Assembly: GCF_024343735.1 (NCBI RefSeq)
Contig: NZ_RJUE01000061.1
Coordinates: 372,001 to 436,000 of the forward strand
Length of the DNA: 64,000 nt
Direction: 5' to 3'
Origin: Lacihabitans sp. CCS-44
GTDB lineage: Bacteria; Bacteroidota; Bacteroidia; Cytophagales; Spirosomataceae
A program made the translations under genes and the position numbers. Positions 53,323-62,543 of this stretch are shown here, in pieces (the stretch's first letter is position 1; each line of letters begins with the position of its first letter). The notes beneath the pieces were generated by a model. That model saw nothing but the letters and a program-made list of their open reading frames with translations, searched no databases and was not told where the DNA came from.

Positions 53323-54276
53323 TTATTCCACTACTACGCCCATTGAGCAAAATTTATCAATTCTTTCTGAAATTCTTTCTTGCGGAGTAAGTTTCTCAAG
53401 CTCAGTTATTTCCGATATAATGGTTTTCTTCAACGTTTCTGACATTTCGTCCCACTTAAGATGTGCTCCTCCCTGCGGTTCAGCTATTATTCCGTCTATC
53501 AAGCCATTTTGTTTCATATCCACCGCAGTAAGCTTAAGAGCCTCGGCCGCTTGCTCTTTAAACTCCCAAGTTCTCCAAAGAATAGTCGAGCAGTTTTCAG
53601 GCGAAATTACTGAGTACCAAGAGTTTTCGAGCATCAATACCTTGTCTCCAATAGCAATTCCCAATGCTCCTCCAGATGCTCCTTCACCTATTATTATACA
53701 AATAACCGGCACTCTCAAGGTCATCATTTCCTTAAGGTTTCTTGCAATGGCCTCCCCTTGGCCTCTTTCCTCGGCTTCAAGACCTGGAAAAGCCCCCGGA
53801 GTGTCTATCAAAGTAACTATTGGCAAACCAAATTTCTCAGCCAATTTCATCAATCTCAGTGCCTTTCTGTATCCTTCAGGATTTGGCATACCGAAATTAC
53901 GGTGCTGCCTTTCCTTTGTTTTTCTTCCTTTTTGTTGACCAATAATCATCACGCTTAAGCCGTCTATATTGGCTATTCCACCAACCACAGCCGGATCGTC
54001 CCTGACTGTTCGGTCTCCATGCAACTCATGAAATTCGGTGCAAATTCTTTCTATGTAGTCTAAGGTATAAGGCCTGTCAGGGTGTCTTGAAAGCTGAACC
54101 CTCTGCCAACGTGTAAGGTTCTGAAACGTTTCAGCTCTCAAAGAATCAATGGCGGATGAGAGGTTTCTCACAGCATCACTTACATCTACATTGTTATCTT
54201 CCGCCAATTTTTTCATGTCTTCTAATTTGGCTTCAAGCTCGGCTATAGGTTTTTCAAATTCTAGTAAAGTTCTCAT
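53323..54276 (-). CDS. accA: Acetyl-CoA carboxylase carboxyltransferase subunit alpha
   Basis: A 317-residue subunit that transfers the carboxyl group to acetyl-CoA in the first step of fatty acid synthesis. Typical segments: [18 protein letters not shown] at the start, [18 protein letters not shown] near 95, [20 protein letters not shown] near 160 and [18 protein letters not shown] near 197. The length matches E. coli AccA (319). It lies inside the operon led by the MBL gene. Confidence 0.96.
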   Translation of the reverse strand: MRTLLEFEKPIAELEAKLEDMKKLAEDNNVDVSDAVRNLSSAIDSLRAETFQNLTRWQRVQLSRHPDRPYTLDYIERICTEFHELHGDRTVRDDPAVVGGIANIDGLSVMIIGQQKGRKTKERQHRNFGMPNPEGYRKALRLMKLAEKFGLPIVTLIDTPGAFPGLEAEERGQGEAIARNLKEMMTLRVPVICIIIGEGASGGALGIAIGDKVLMLENSWYSVISPENCSTILWRTWEFKEQAAEALKLTAVDMKQNGLIDGIIAEPQGGAHLKWDEMSETLKKTIISEITELEKLTPQERISERIDKFCSMGVVVE

Positions 54277-54286
54277 TTAAGTCTCT

Positions 54287-55705
54287 TTATAATTCAAATG
54301 ATTGGTTTTGATTAGGCATTTCTACGTTTTCGTAACCTTTTGTTTCTAATATTTCCTTAAAATTAATCATGGCATCCATATCACCATGAACCAGAAAAAG
54401 CTTTTTTAATTTTGTTTTATCTTGGTTTTCTGCAAAGCTAATCAAATCGTTCAAATCTCCATGCCCACTAAACACATCTATTTTTTTTATGGCGGCATTT
54501 ACTGCAAATTTCTTGTTTCTAATCTGCAAATCTTTCAAATCTCCTGACAGTAATCTCCCTCCCACCGAATCTTCGGTGGCATAGCCTACCATCAAAATAG
54601 TGGCATAAGGATTTTCGATGTTTTTCTCTACATGATACTCCACTCTTCCACCTTTTATCATGCCCGAAGACGAAATGATGATGCAAGATTCTGTATGCGT
54701 TGATGCAGCTTTACTTTCAATATCGGTTTCGAGATAATGAAGATTTTCGAAGTCAAATATTGAATCTGTTTCTTCGTAAAAATCTCTCGCATCCTTATTA
54801 AGTTGCTTTCTGAACTTTTCGTAAACCTTGGTGCTTACTCTAGCTAATGGGCTATCAGTAAATACCTTAATAGGCTTGATGTCGTAGTTTTGGTAAAGTC
54901 TATTGAGTGTGTAAAGCAAACATTGCGTACGGCCAACGCTAAAAGACGGAACAATCAAACGACCAGTAATATCTACACATGCTTCTTGAATAATATCTTT
55001 CAAAACTTGCTCAGGTTCGCCTGCATCTGAGTGGTTTCTGTTGCCGTAGGTTGATTCCATCACCAAATAATCTACTTCAGGAATTGTAACGGGATCTACT
55101 AAAAGCGGGAAGTTTTTTCGACCAATATCTCCTGAAAACCCAATTTTTTTGAAAACTCCATTTTCTAAAACCTCAATGACAATGTGGGCTGCACCGAGTA
55201 AATGTCCTGCTGGATAGAAGGTTACATAACCGTCGTCTTTAAACTTAAATCTGTTGCCAAAAGCTATGGGCACAAAGTTCTGAACGGCCTCATCGACTTG
55301 TTTTCTCAAATAAAGTCCCTGCGTTTCTATGCTTTTCCACTTTTTAGATTTCTTGTGGCTTTTTTCTATATTTTTTACGATTCTCGAGTTCAAATTTGCG
55401 GCATCGTGTAGCAACAACTCCGACAATTCCATGGTTGGGCTGGTACAAAGTACTTGTCCTTCAAAACCCGACTGGTAAAGATTTGGAATTTGACCAGAGT
55501 GATCAATATGGGCATGCGTCAGAAATACAATATTTAACAAGGAAGCATCAAAAGGAAAATTTCCATACTGAAAAACCTCTCTGTGATTCTGAGAGCCATC
55601 CAAAGTAGAACCACAATCAATAAGAATACGATAATCGTCCTCTAATTCTAAGAGAAACATACTACCTGTCACTTTTCTGGCTGCACCATAAAATGTAAGC
55701 CTCAT
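54287..55705 (-). CDS. MBL-fold beta-CASP ribonuclease-type protein
   Basis: A 472-residue metallo-beta-lactamase with RNA-specificity (beta-CASP and RMMBL) domains. The metal motif HAHIDHSG has His64, His66, Asp68 and His69. Further motifs are GFSGDIGRKNFPL near 195, a beta-CASP region at about 240-370 (SFSVGRTQCLLYTL, IISSSGMIKGGRVEYH) and a late VFSGHGDLNDLISF histidine motif. It is likely to process RNA. First gene of the six-gene operon. Confidence 0.9.
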   Translation of the reverse strand: MRLTFYGAARKVTGSMFLLELEDDYRILIDCGSTLDGSQNHREVFQYGNFPFDASLLNIVFLTHAHIDHSGQIPNLYQSGFEGQVLCTSPTMELSELLLHDAANLNSRIVKNIEKSHKKSKKWKSIETQGLYLRKQVDEAVQNFVPIAFGNRFKFKDDGYVTFYPAGHLLGAAHIVIEVLENGVFKKIGFSGDIGRKNFPLLVDPVTIPEVDYLVMESTYGNRNHSDAGEPEQVLKDIIQEACVDITGRLIVPSFSVGRTQCLLYTLNRLYQNYDIKPIKVFTDSPLARVSTKVYEKFRKQLNKDARDFYEETDSIFDFENLHYLETDIESKAASTHTESCIIISSSGMIKGGRVEYHVEKNIENPYATILMVGYATEDSVGGRLLSGDLKDLQIRNKKFAVNAAIKKIDVFSGHGDLNDLISFAENQDKTKLKKLFLVHGDMDAMINFKEILETKGYENVEMPNQNQSFEL

Positions 55706-55744
55706 TGATTACTGTTTTTTTAGAAAATTTATGTAAAAGGACTG

Positions 55745-55752
55745 CAAAGATA
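55745..55752 (-). promoter_or_regulatory. -7 box for the MBL-accA-metZ operon
   Basis: The minus strand reads TATCTTTG, matching TAnnTTTG, 39 bases before the ATG of the first gene. Confidence 0.45.
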
Positions 55753-55790
55753 GTATATTGGAGTACTATTAAAGAAAATTTTAGAGATTC

Positions 55791-57188
55791 ATGAAAATAT
55801 TTTGCATAATAATCTTACAAATAAGCACTTATTCAAGTCAATTAAATACCATTATTTCGCAATATTTAGGAAATTCCTCAGCCGAAAATACAAATGTTTC
55901 TATAAGTATAAGAAAAATATCTGATGAAAAGGAGATATTTAGCTATCAGCCTAAAATGGCTTTGCCGCCAGCATCTACTTTAAAATTACTCACTACCGGA
56001 ACGGCCCTTGATACTTTAGGGGAAGATTTCAGGTTTAAGACAATCGTAAAAACAAGAGGTCAAATAAATAATGGCATTCTCGATGGAAATATCATTATTG
56101 TGCCAAATGGAGACCCAAGTTTTGGCTCAAAAAGATTGGGTTTAAATTCGATTAATGAAATAGTGGAAACTTTGAAGTTAACAAAAATTAAGCAGATAAA
56201 TGGAAGGATACTAATTGAAGAAAATAGAAAATACCAAATTCCAAATGATTGGCTGTTAGGAGATTTAGGAAATTACTATGGTGCATTCCCGAAAGATTTC
56301 AATTACAATGAAAACTTTTATACCGTTTATTTCAATGGAGGAGATAAAGTCGGTGATTCGGTCAGCATTAAAAAAGTTTCGCCAAGCTCAGTGACATGGA
56401 AAATAAAAAACGATGTTAGAACAGCTGAAAAAGGCACTGGTGACCAAGTCAATATACTCAACTTAGCTCCTTATAACGAGATAGTTATGAGCGGAACTGT
56501 GCCTTTGAAAAGCTCAAACTTCGAAGTTAAAGGTTCCATTCCAAATATAAATAATGTTTTTGTGGATTTGCTCATAGCAGAATGTTCAAAAAATGAGATT
56601 GAAGTTTCAAATGAAGTTCAGACTCTTGACAATCCTACAGACACATTGATTATTTTACACTCACCTAAACTATCAACAATAGCTGAACATTGCAATTTTA
56701 GAAGCATTAACTTTTTTGCCGATGGCCTGTCTAACTTTTTAGTTAGCAATCTCTCTGATTCGGCCCAAGACTACAATATTTTTTTGAAGAACTATTGGTC
56801 AAAAAAAGGTTTGAATCTAAATAATTTCAGCTTTTTGGATGGAAGCGGTTTATCTCCTATGAATACTTTTTCTCCTCAAACCATGACTTCTTTTTTGTCT
56901 AAAATGGCTTTAAGCAAAAGCTTTGACTCTTTTTTAGCCAGTATACCCAAAGTAGGAAAGTCGGGAACCGTGGCCACTTTAGATCCATCAGGAATAACAA
57001 GGGGAAGAATTTATGCTAAAAGTGGATCAATTTCTGGGACGAGGAACTATGCTGGATATTTTTTTAGTGAAAAAAATGATATTTATTCTTTTTGTATTTA
57101 TTTGAATGGACTTAATGATGCCGTTCAATTACTTTCTCGTCAATTTTTGCAAAATTTATTGTTTAAAATGATTGATTTAAATCAATAA
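55791..57188 (+). CDS. dacB: D-alanyl-D-alanine carboxypeptidase/endopeptidase (PBP4 type)
   Basis: A 465-residue S13 penicillin-binding protein trimming peptidoglycan. The SxxK motif is STLK at 62-65 (PPASTLKLLTTG), the SxN motif is SIN in FRSINFFADGLS near 304, and the KTG-type motif is KSGT near 390. The insertion typical of PBP4 (domains II/III) lies between residues 95 and 270. The N-terminal 16 residues act as signal peptide. Single gene, divergent from the MBL operon. Confidence 0.93.
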   Translation: MKIFCIIILQISTYSSQLNTIISQYLGNSSAENTNVSISIRKISDEKEIFSYQPKMALPPASTLKLLTTGTALDTLGEDFRFKTIVKTRGQINNGILDGNIIIVPNGDPSFGSKRLGLNSINEIVETLKLTKIKQINGRILIEENRKYQIPNDWLLGDLGNYYGAFPKDFNYNENFYTVYFNGGDKVGDSVSIKKVSPSSVTWKIKNDVRTAEKGTGDQVNILNLAPYNEIVMSGTVPLKSSNFEVKGSIPNINNVFVDLLIAECSKNEIEVSNEVQTLDNPTDTLIILHSPKLSTIAEHCNFRSINFFADGLSNFLVSNLSDSAQDYNIFLKNYWSKKGLNLNNFSFLDGSGLSPMNTFSPQTMTSFLSKMALSKSFDSFLASIPKVGKSGTVATLDPSGITRGRIYAKSGSISGTRNYAGYFFSEKNDIYSFCIYLNGLNDAVQLLSRQFLQNLLFKMIDLNQ

Positions 57189-57338
57189 TATTTTTATTTG
57201 CCAGTGTTTTATACGTGTTCCCAAAAAATATAAATTTAACGAAAATACTTCCTCAATGCATAATTGAGTAGTATTCTATGTGCTTTTTTAAAATTACGAT
57301 TCACTCTCTCATATTTTTCACCAAAAAAAAGAAAAAAA

Positions 57339-58616
57339 ATGGGAGTATCCATCTTTGACAAAATTTCTAAGGATTCCGGTCCATTAGGTGCCATTTCACA
57401 TTTTGGTCACCATTATTTTAGCTATCCAATTCTTGAGGGAGAAATAGGCCCTTACATGACTTTTAACGGAAATAAAATTCTGAATTGGTCATTGAACAAT
57501 TATCTTGGTTTGTCTAATCACCCAGCAGTAAGAAAAGCCGACTCAGACGCAATTGATCAGTTTGGACTTAGTTATCCGATGGGTTCAAGAATGATGAGTG
57601 CTAACTCACACTTTCATGAAAAATTCGAAAAAGACTTGGCAGAATTTTCTGGCTATGAAGATGCTTTTCTAATGAACTTTGGATACCAGGGCATCATGTC
57701 AGTAATAGAATCAGTGGTTGACCACCGAGATGTTATAGTGTTCGATGGAGATTGTCATGCTTGTTTGATTGATGGCATCAGACTACACAAAGCCAAAGGG
57801 GGGGCATATTATAGATACAATCACAATGATATGGCTAGCCTTGAATTAAATCTTAAAAGAGCAACAAAGCTTTCTTCTCAAAACGGTGGTGGTATTTTAG
57901 TAATAACCGAGGGCGTTTTTGGGATGACAGGTCAGATTGGCAAAATTGATGAAATAGTTAAGCTCAAGGAGAAATTTGATTTCAAACTATTGGTTGATGA
58001 TGCTCATGGATTCGGCGTTCTAGGTGCTAATGGCAGAGGTACACCCGAGCATTTTGATTGTCAAAACGAAGTAGATTTGTATTTTGCCACTTTCACAAAA
58101 GCAATGTCTGCAATGGGAGCGTTTGTGGGAGCAAGTGCCGAGGTCGTCAAATATCTTCGTTATAATGTTAGATCACAGATTTATGCCAAGGCTTTGCCGA
58201 TGGGGTATGTCTTAGGTGGCATAAAAAGACTAGAGGTGATCAGAGAAAATCCTCAATTTCGCGAAAAATTGTGGCAAATTGCTATGAGACTTCAAAATGG
58301 TTTGAAAGGAGAAGGCTTTAATTTAGAAACTACAAATAGCCATGTAACACCGGTTTATTTCAACAAAGATTTTACACAAAATGAAGTCGGCAACATGGTT
58401 ATCGACTTGAGAGAAAATCTCAAGATATTTTGCTCTGTTGTTATTTATCCAGTTGTAAATAAAGGGGTTGTAATGTTAAGACTAATCCCAACTTCGATGC
58501 ATTCTTTTGAAGACGTTGACTATACAATAGAGGCTTTCAAAAAAATCAGATCAAAACTTCAAAATGGTGAATACAATTTTGCAATACCTTTGAGAAGTGA
58601 AATATATTCAAACTAA
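57339..58616 (+). CDS. Serine palmitoyltransferase-like alpha-oxoamine synthase
   Basis: A 425-residue PLP enzyme of the alpha-oxoamine synthase family (SPT, KBL, BioF). The pyridoxal lysine is in FATFTKAMSAMGAFVGA near residue 253; LLVDDAHGFGVLGANGRG near 220 and the WSLNNYLGLSNHP lead are typical. The segment after the lysine (AMSAMGAF) and the N-terminal extension fit bacterial serine palmitoyltransferase better than BioF, so the enzyme probably starts sphingolipid synthesis. A TTG at 57264 gives a longer frame but unrelated residues; the ATG at 57339 follows an A/G-rich stretch. It leads a three-gene run. Confidence 0.83.
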   Translation: MGVSIFDKISKDSGPLGAISHFGHHYFSYPILEGEIGPYMTFNGNKILNWSLNNYLGLSNHPAVRKADSDAIDQFGLSYPMGSRMMSANSHFHEKFEKDLAEFSGYEDAFLMNFGYQGIMSVIESVVDHRDVIVFDGDCHACLIDGIRLHKAKGGAYYRYNHNDMASLELNLKRATKLSSQNGGGILVITEGVFGMTGQIGKIDEIVKLKEKFDFKLLVDDAHGFGVLGANGRGTPEHFDCQNEVDLYFATFTKAMSAMGAFVGASAEVVKYLRYNVRSQIYAKALPMGYVLGGIKRLEVIRENPQFREKLWQIAMRLQNGLKGEGFNLETTNSHVTPVYFNKDFTQNEVGNMVIDLRENLKIFCSVVIYPVVNKGVVMLRLIPTSMHSFEDVDYTIEAFKKIRSKLQNGEYNFAIPLRSEIYSN

Positions 58617-58624
58617 AATATTTT

Positions 58625-59425
58625 ATGCCAATTATTGAGTTAAAAAACGCTTCCTGCAATTATATATTGGAAGGTGAGGGTCAGGACACCATTGTATTTG
58701 CTCACGGTCTACTGTGGAGTCATTGGCTTTTTCATAACCAGATTTCTTTTTTGAAATCAAACTACCGAATACTAGCTTTTGATTTCAGAGGGCAGGGAAA
58801 ATCTACTTCCAAAAACGGGAAATACGACATGGAGAGCCTTTACGAAGACACTGTCGAGATTATTGAAACTTTAATAGGCCAACCTGTCATTTTCGCTGGA
58901 TTGTCTATGGGAGGATACGTTGGAATTGCATTGGGAGCTAAAAGGCCTGATTTAGTAAAAAAGCTTATTCTTATGGAAACAACAACAGACGCAGAGACGG
59001 TAGATAGCATTTCTAAATATAAAATGCTAAACAACTTAGTAAAAACCGTTGGTTACTGGCCTGTAGAAAAATCAATTATGTCTATTATGTTTGGCAAAAA
59101 ATTCCTTGATGATAAGTCCAGGGTTAATCAATATGATGCTTTTTTAAAAAAACTTAAAGAAAACAACCGTTCCTTAATAGTGAAAGCCACTGAAGGTGTA
59201 ATTTCAAGAAAATCAACAGAATATCATTTGACCGAAATTAGATGCAAGACATTGATAATTGTTGGTAGTCAAGATGTTCCATGTCCAGTGGAAAAATCGC
59301 AATATTTAGCAGATAATATAAAAAACTCTCAGCTTGTTATAATCGAAGGAGCTGGACATACTGGCACACTAGAAGAGCCTGAGAAATATAACCTTGCAAT
59401 AAAGAATTTTATTGAAAATGATTGA
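58625..59425 (+). CDS. Alpha/beta-hydrolase
   Basis: A 266-residue hydrolase with FAHGLLWSHWLFHNQISFL (oxyanion HG motif), nucleophile Ser in FAGLSMGGYVG near residue 96, an acid in LIIVGSQDVPCP near 215 and His in GAGHTGTLEEP near 243. The substrate is unknown. It begins eight bases after the SPT-like gene. Confidence 0.88.
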   Translation: MPIIELKNASCNYILEGEGQDTIVFAHGLLWSHWLFHNQISFLKSNYRILAFDFRGQGKSTSKNGKYDMESLYEDTVEIIETLIGQPVIFAGLSMGGYVGIALGAKRPDLVKKLILMETTTDAETVDSISKYKMLNNLVKTVGYWPVEKSIMSIMFGKKFLDDKSRVNQYDAFLKKLKENNRSLIVKATEGVISRKSTEYHLTEIRCKTLIIVGSQDVPCPVEKSQYLADNIKNSQLVIIEGAGHTGTLEEPEKYNLAIKNFIEND

Positions 59426-59451
59426 TACTTTTGGGTTGTTTTAGAAAAAAA

Positions 59452-60267
59452 ATGATTCAAAATAAAGTAAAAACGTTCTTTCAATATATTTCGTATTCCA
59501 GCTTAAATGTGGTTGCGGCTACGATTGTTTGTTTTGTAGCTTTCTATAAGCTCCCAAACAATCAGCCTTTTAATGACTTTTTATCCCTTGCCCAGCTTGG
59601 TCTGACCTGCTGGGCAATTTATATTTTAGACAGACTACGCGACAACATCTCAACGTCAGAGATAATAACAGATAGGCATAAATTTCATTTTGACCATCAA
59701 TTTATACTTCAAATTCTATTGATTTCATCGGTGGCAATAACCGCGATAATAGCTCTATTTCAACCCTTTATACTCAATGTTTATGGAATAATACTTTTGG
59801 TCGTAGTAGGTTTTTATGTGTACTTTATTTCGCCAAAGTATCCATTTTTGAAAGAACTTTTCATGCCAATTATCTACACTTCAGCGGTTGGAGGAGTTCC
59901 TTTTGTATTAAATTCAAGTATAAGTTTTAGCTCTTGGATTTTGGCACTAATGTTTTTTGGAATAGTAATTCAAAACGCATTTTCATTCTCTTATTTTGAA
60001 TCAGAAGAAGACCAAAATTCAGAAAATATTTGCAGAAAAATTGGGCAAAAAAATACTCGAAGAGTAATTAATTACGTGACGAGTCTAAATATTTTTTTGG
60101 TTATTTTCTTTTTTGGAAACCAACTTCTTTACACAAACTTGCTAGCATTTATCTTTGCAGCCATTTCTATTCTTACTTCACTAGTTGTTGCAAATTCGTC
60201 CAAATTCAGAAATAATTATCGCTGGATAATTGATTCCTTACTTTTTCTTCCCTTGATTGTCTTTTAA
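59452..60267 (+). CDS. UbiA-like polytopic membrane protein
   Basis: A 271-residue membrane protein with about eight hydrophobic segments. The motif WAIYILDRLRDN near residue 55 and the following RHKFHFDHQ resemble the first Asp-rich motif and loop of UbiA-type prenyltransferases. A second Asp-rich motif is weak (ESEEDQNSENICRKIGQKN near 180). The call is therefore tentative. A TTG at 59422 overlapping the hydrolase stop could also be the start; the ATG at 59452 follows GAAAAAAA and is preferred. The 3' end overlaps the next convergent gene by about 30 bases. Confidence 0.6.
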   Translation: MIQNKVKTFFQYISYSSLNVVAATIVCFVAFYKLPNNQPFNDFLSLAQLGLTCWAIYILDRLRDNISTSEIITDRHKFHFDHQFILQILLISSVAITAIIALFQPFILNVYGIILLVVVGFYVYFISPKYPFLKELFMPIIYTSAVGGVPFVLNSSISFSSWILALMFFGIVIQNAFSFSYFESEEDQNSENICRKIGQKNTRRVINYVTSLNIFLVIFFFGNQLLYTNLLAFIFAAISILTSLVVANSSKFRNNYRWIIDSLLFLPLIVF

Positions 60268-60432
60268 TTTTTGCATGCCTCTTCTATAAAGTGCAAATAA
60301 AATACCTCCTATGCCAAGCATCAACAAAAAATAAGTATCCGAAAAAGGCACGTCTTTGTAGATAAACTGATCTACCCAAATGACCAAAAAGCCAATACTT
60401 CCAAAAAATATCAAAACATCTACCAGTTTCAT
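60238..60432 (-). CDS. Small two-helix membrane protein
   Basis: A 64-residue protein with two hydrophobic segments (about 5-20 and 33-52) and a basic tail (RRGMQKLKDNQGKKK). No family recognised. The ATG at 60432 lies one base after the stop of the cytochrome b5-like gene, so the two are coupled. A non-ATG start at 60441 is the alternative. Confidence 0.6.
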   Translation of the reverse strand: MKLVDVLIFFGSIGFLVIWVDQFIYKDVPFSDTYFLLMLGIGGILFALYRRGMQKLKDNQGKKK

Positions 60433-60433
60433 A

Positions 60434-60691
60434 TCAGTCAATTAATTTTCCAATGATTTTCATTTTTTCAAAAACGGTTTCTGTGTGCGGTGCATCTTTA
60501 AGTTCAGCAGTCAAATCTTGACCTGCCCAATGTTCATAATGCTTACCATTTTTCCAAAGTCTCGAATTTGAAACATCATACACAAACCCATTGTACGCCA
60601 CCCAAATTTCTGGTTTGTCAGTACCGTTTCTGAGCGACAAAGCCCTTTTTTTTATTTCTTTTAATTCCAAAAGCTGAAAATTTAATTTCAA
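60434..60691 (-). CDS. Small cytochrome b5-like heme-binding protein
   Basis: An 85-residue single-domain protein. WVAYNGFVYDVSNSRLWKNG and HYEHWAGQDLTAELKDAPHT match short bacterial cytochrome b5-like domains; likely heme histidines are His54 and His69. It has no signal peptide, so it is probably cytoplasmic and may interact with its membrane-bound neighbour. Confidence 0.88.
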   Translation of the reverse strand: MKLNFQLLELKEIKKRALSLRNGTDKPEIWVAYNGFVYDVSNSRLWKNGKHYEHWAGQDLTAELKDAPHTETVFEKMKIIGKLID

Positions 60692-60804
60692 AAGTAATAC
60701 AATTGTCCTTTTAGCGTAGTTTCTTCAAGAAAAATGTGGCATTTTTTTTGCCTTATACAACGAATCAAGATATATTTACGTTTTATAAAGAAAACAATTT
60801 TAAA

Positions 60805-61254
60805 ATGAACAAAAGGTTACTATTTTCAACTATAATCGCTTTTGGCGTTTTTGCTGTTTCTTCTTGCAAAACTAAAGTTGCCCCTGTTTCTGAAAGGATT
60901 GCGAAAATTTGGACGGCAAGTTCTGTAAAAGAAAATGGTACTGAGGTATATAAAACTGGCGGTACAACTAACACTAAGCCCGGGTATAGTACTTATAAAC
61001 TAGACCTTTCTACACCTCCAAGTGTTACTATTAGAGAAATTGATGGCGGAACATACACAGGTACGTATTCAGTAACAGCCACCACATTGTCTATCAAAGG
61101 ACTTACACCACAGCCAACCGGAACTGGTGGAAATTTAGATTTTACAATTACCTCACTATCTGATGACGGCATAAACTTGGTACTTACAGGTACCACCCCA
61201 TATCCAAAAACTGGAAATACCACCAATACGTATACATTAATAACAAGTAATTAA
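60805..61254 (+). CDS. Lipocalin-like lipoprotein
   Basis: A 149-residue lipoprotein. The signal MNKRLLFSTIIAFGVFAVSS is followed by the lipid cysteine. The mature part starts with SERIAKIWTASSVKENGTEV, as in the short lipocalin-like proteins of Bacteroidota, and is Thr/Gly-rich with a beta-strand pattern. Role unknown. The frame is open from 60736, but the ATG at 60805 gives the proper signal. Confidence 0.75.
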   Translation: MNKRLLFSTIIAFGVFAVSSCKTKVAPVSERIAKIWTASSVKENGTEVYKTGGTTNTKPGYSTYKLDLSTPPSVTIREIDGGTYTGTYSVTATTLSIKGLTPQPTGTGGNLDFTITSLSDDGINLVLTGTTPYPKTGNTTNTYTLITSN

Positions 61255-61276
61255 TTTCAGCTAAATATAGTCATTG

Positions 61277-61306
61277 AAGGTGTTTCGAAAGGGACACCTT
61301 TTTTTT
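61277..61306 (+). terminator. Terminator
   Basis: A 7-bp stem (AAGGTGT / ACACCTT) with a 10-base loop and an eight-base T run. Confidence 0.8.
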
Positions 61307-61326
61307 GTATATAGCTTCTAAAAGCT

Positions 61327-61334
61327 TAATTTTG
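61327..61334 (+). promoter_or_regulatory. -7 box for thiL, possible leaderless transcript
   Basis: TAATTTTG matches TAnnTTTG and ends four bases before the ATG, the same distance as at the methyltransferase gene near 699. Confidence 0.5.
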
Positions 61335-61338
61335 TTGA

Positions 61339-62352
61339 ATGGAAAAAGAAACAATAGAAAGTCTGGGAGAATTTGGACTTATAGATAGAATAAAAAGCAA
61401 AGCGGTTATTTTCAATTCCAACACCTCTATGGGGATTGGTGATGATGCCGCTGTAATAGATAACGGCAAAACCTTTACACTTATCAGTACTGATTTATTG
61501 CTTGAAGGAGTTCATTTTGATTTAACCTACACACCACTTAAACATCTTGGTTATAAGGCTGTTGCAATAAATGTTTCGGATATTGCAGCCATGAATGGCA
61601 CTCCAAAACAAATAACGGTATCTATTGCCATCAGCAATCGTTTTGATTTAGAGGCCATAGATGAGTTTTATGAGGGTGTAAATGCTGCCTGTGAGGCATA
61701 TCATATAGATCTTGTGGGTGGAGATACTGCCTCAAGTCGCTCAGGATTAGTTATTTCTGTTACTGCAGTTGGAGAGGTAGACAAAGATAAAATTGTTTAT
61801 CGGTCAGGTGCTGGCGAAAACGATATTGTATGCGTGACGGGTGATTTAGGAGCTGCTTATATGGGTTTACAAGTATTGGAGCGTGAAAAGCAAGAATTTC
61901 TTGGAAATCCTCAAATGCAACCAAAAATAGATGATAAAACTTATATTGTTGGTAGGCAACTGAAACCCGAAGGTAGAACAGATATTGTGCATGATTTAAA
62001 CGAAATCGGTGTGGTTCCTACCTCCATGATCGATATCTCAGATGGTTTAGCTTCAGAAATCCTTCACCTTTCAAAACATTCTGAAGTTGGATTTACCGTA
62101 TTTTTTGAAAACATTCCAATCGAAAACATCACCTTGGAAACCTGCACAGAATTTAATTTGAATCCCATAGCCAGTATCATAAGCGGTGGAGAAGATTATG
62201 AACTGTTAATGACTTTCAAGCAAGCTGACTTTGAAAAGATAAAATCGATTCCTGAAATTACGCCAATCGGATTTGTGACAAAAGAGAAAGAAAATTGGTT
62301 GGTTCTAAATTCTGGTGAAAAAACAAAAATAGTAGCCCAAGGATGGAAATAA
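61339..62352 (+). CDS. thiL: Thiamine-monophosphate kinase
   Basis: A 337-residue enzyme that phosphorylates thiamine phosphate to the active cofactor. Motifs include GIGDDAAVI near residue 34, ISTDLLLEGVHFDL near 50, GGDTASSRSGLVISVTAVGE near 128 and ISDGLASEILHLS near 233. The length is normal. Single gene; no other thiamine genes and no TPP riboswitch are in the window. Confidence 0.95.
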   Translation: MEKETIESLGEFGLIDRIKSKAVIFNSNTSMGIGDDAAVIDNGKTFTLISTDLLLEGVHFDLTYTPLKHLGYKAVAINVSDIAAMNGTPKQITVSIAISNRFDLEAIDEFYEGVNAACEAYHIDLVGGDTASSRSGLVISVTAVGEVDKDKIVYRSGAGENDIVCVTGDLGAAYMGLQVLEREKQEFLGNPQMQPKIDDKTYIVGRQLKPEGRTDIVHDLNEIGVVPTSMIDISDGLASEILHLSKHSEVGFTVFFENIPIENITLETCTEFNLNPIASIISGGEDYELLMTFKQADFEKIKSIPEITPIGFVTKEKENWLVLNSGEKTKIVAQGWK

Positions 62353-62543
62353 AAAACTTCATCACATTGTTGAAGTTTGATATTTGATATAAATTCTCCA
62401 AATTATGATGAATATAATCTTAAAAGACTACTTTTTGTAAAAAGAATAAATCCGAAACAATTATATTTATCAGGAAAAAACTTTTACAAATTCTAAATTT
62501 TAGATTTTGTAGATTTACTTATCTATTTAATATTCAACTCTAG

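Noticed and set aside
61255-61338. TPP riboswitch before thiL
   Set aside because: The gap is too short, is occupied by a terminator and a -7 box, and lacks the conserved CUGAGA core.
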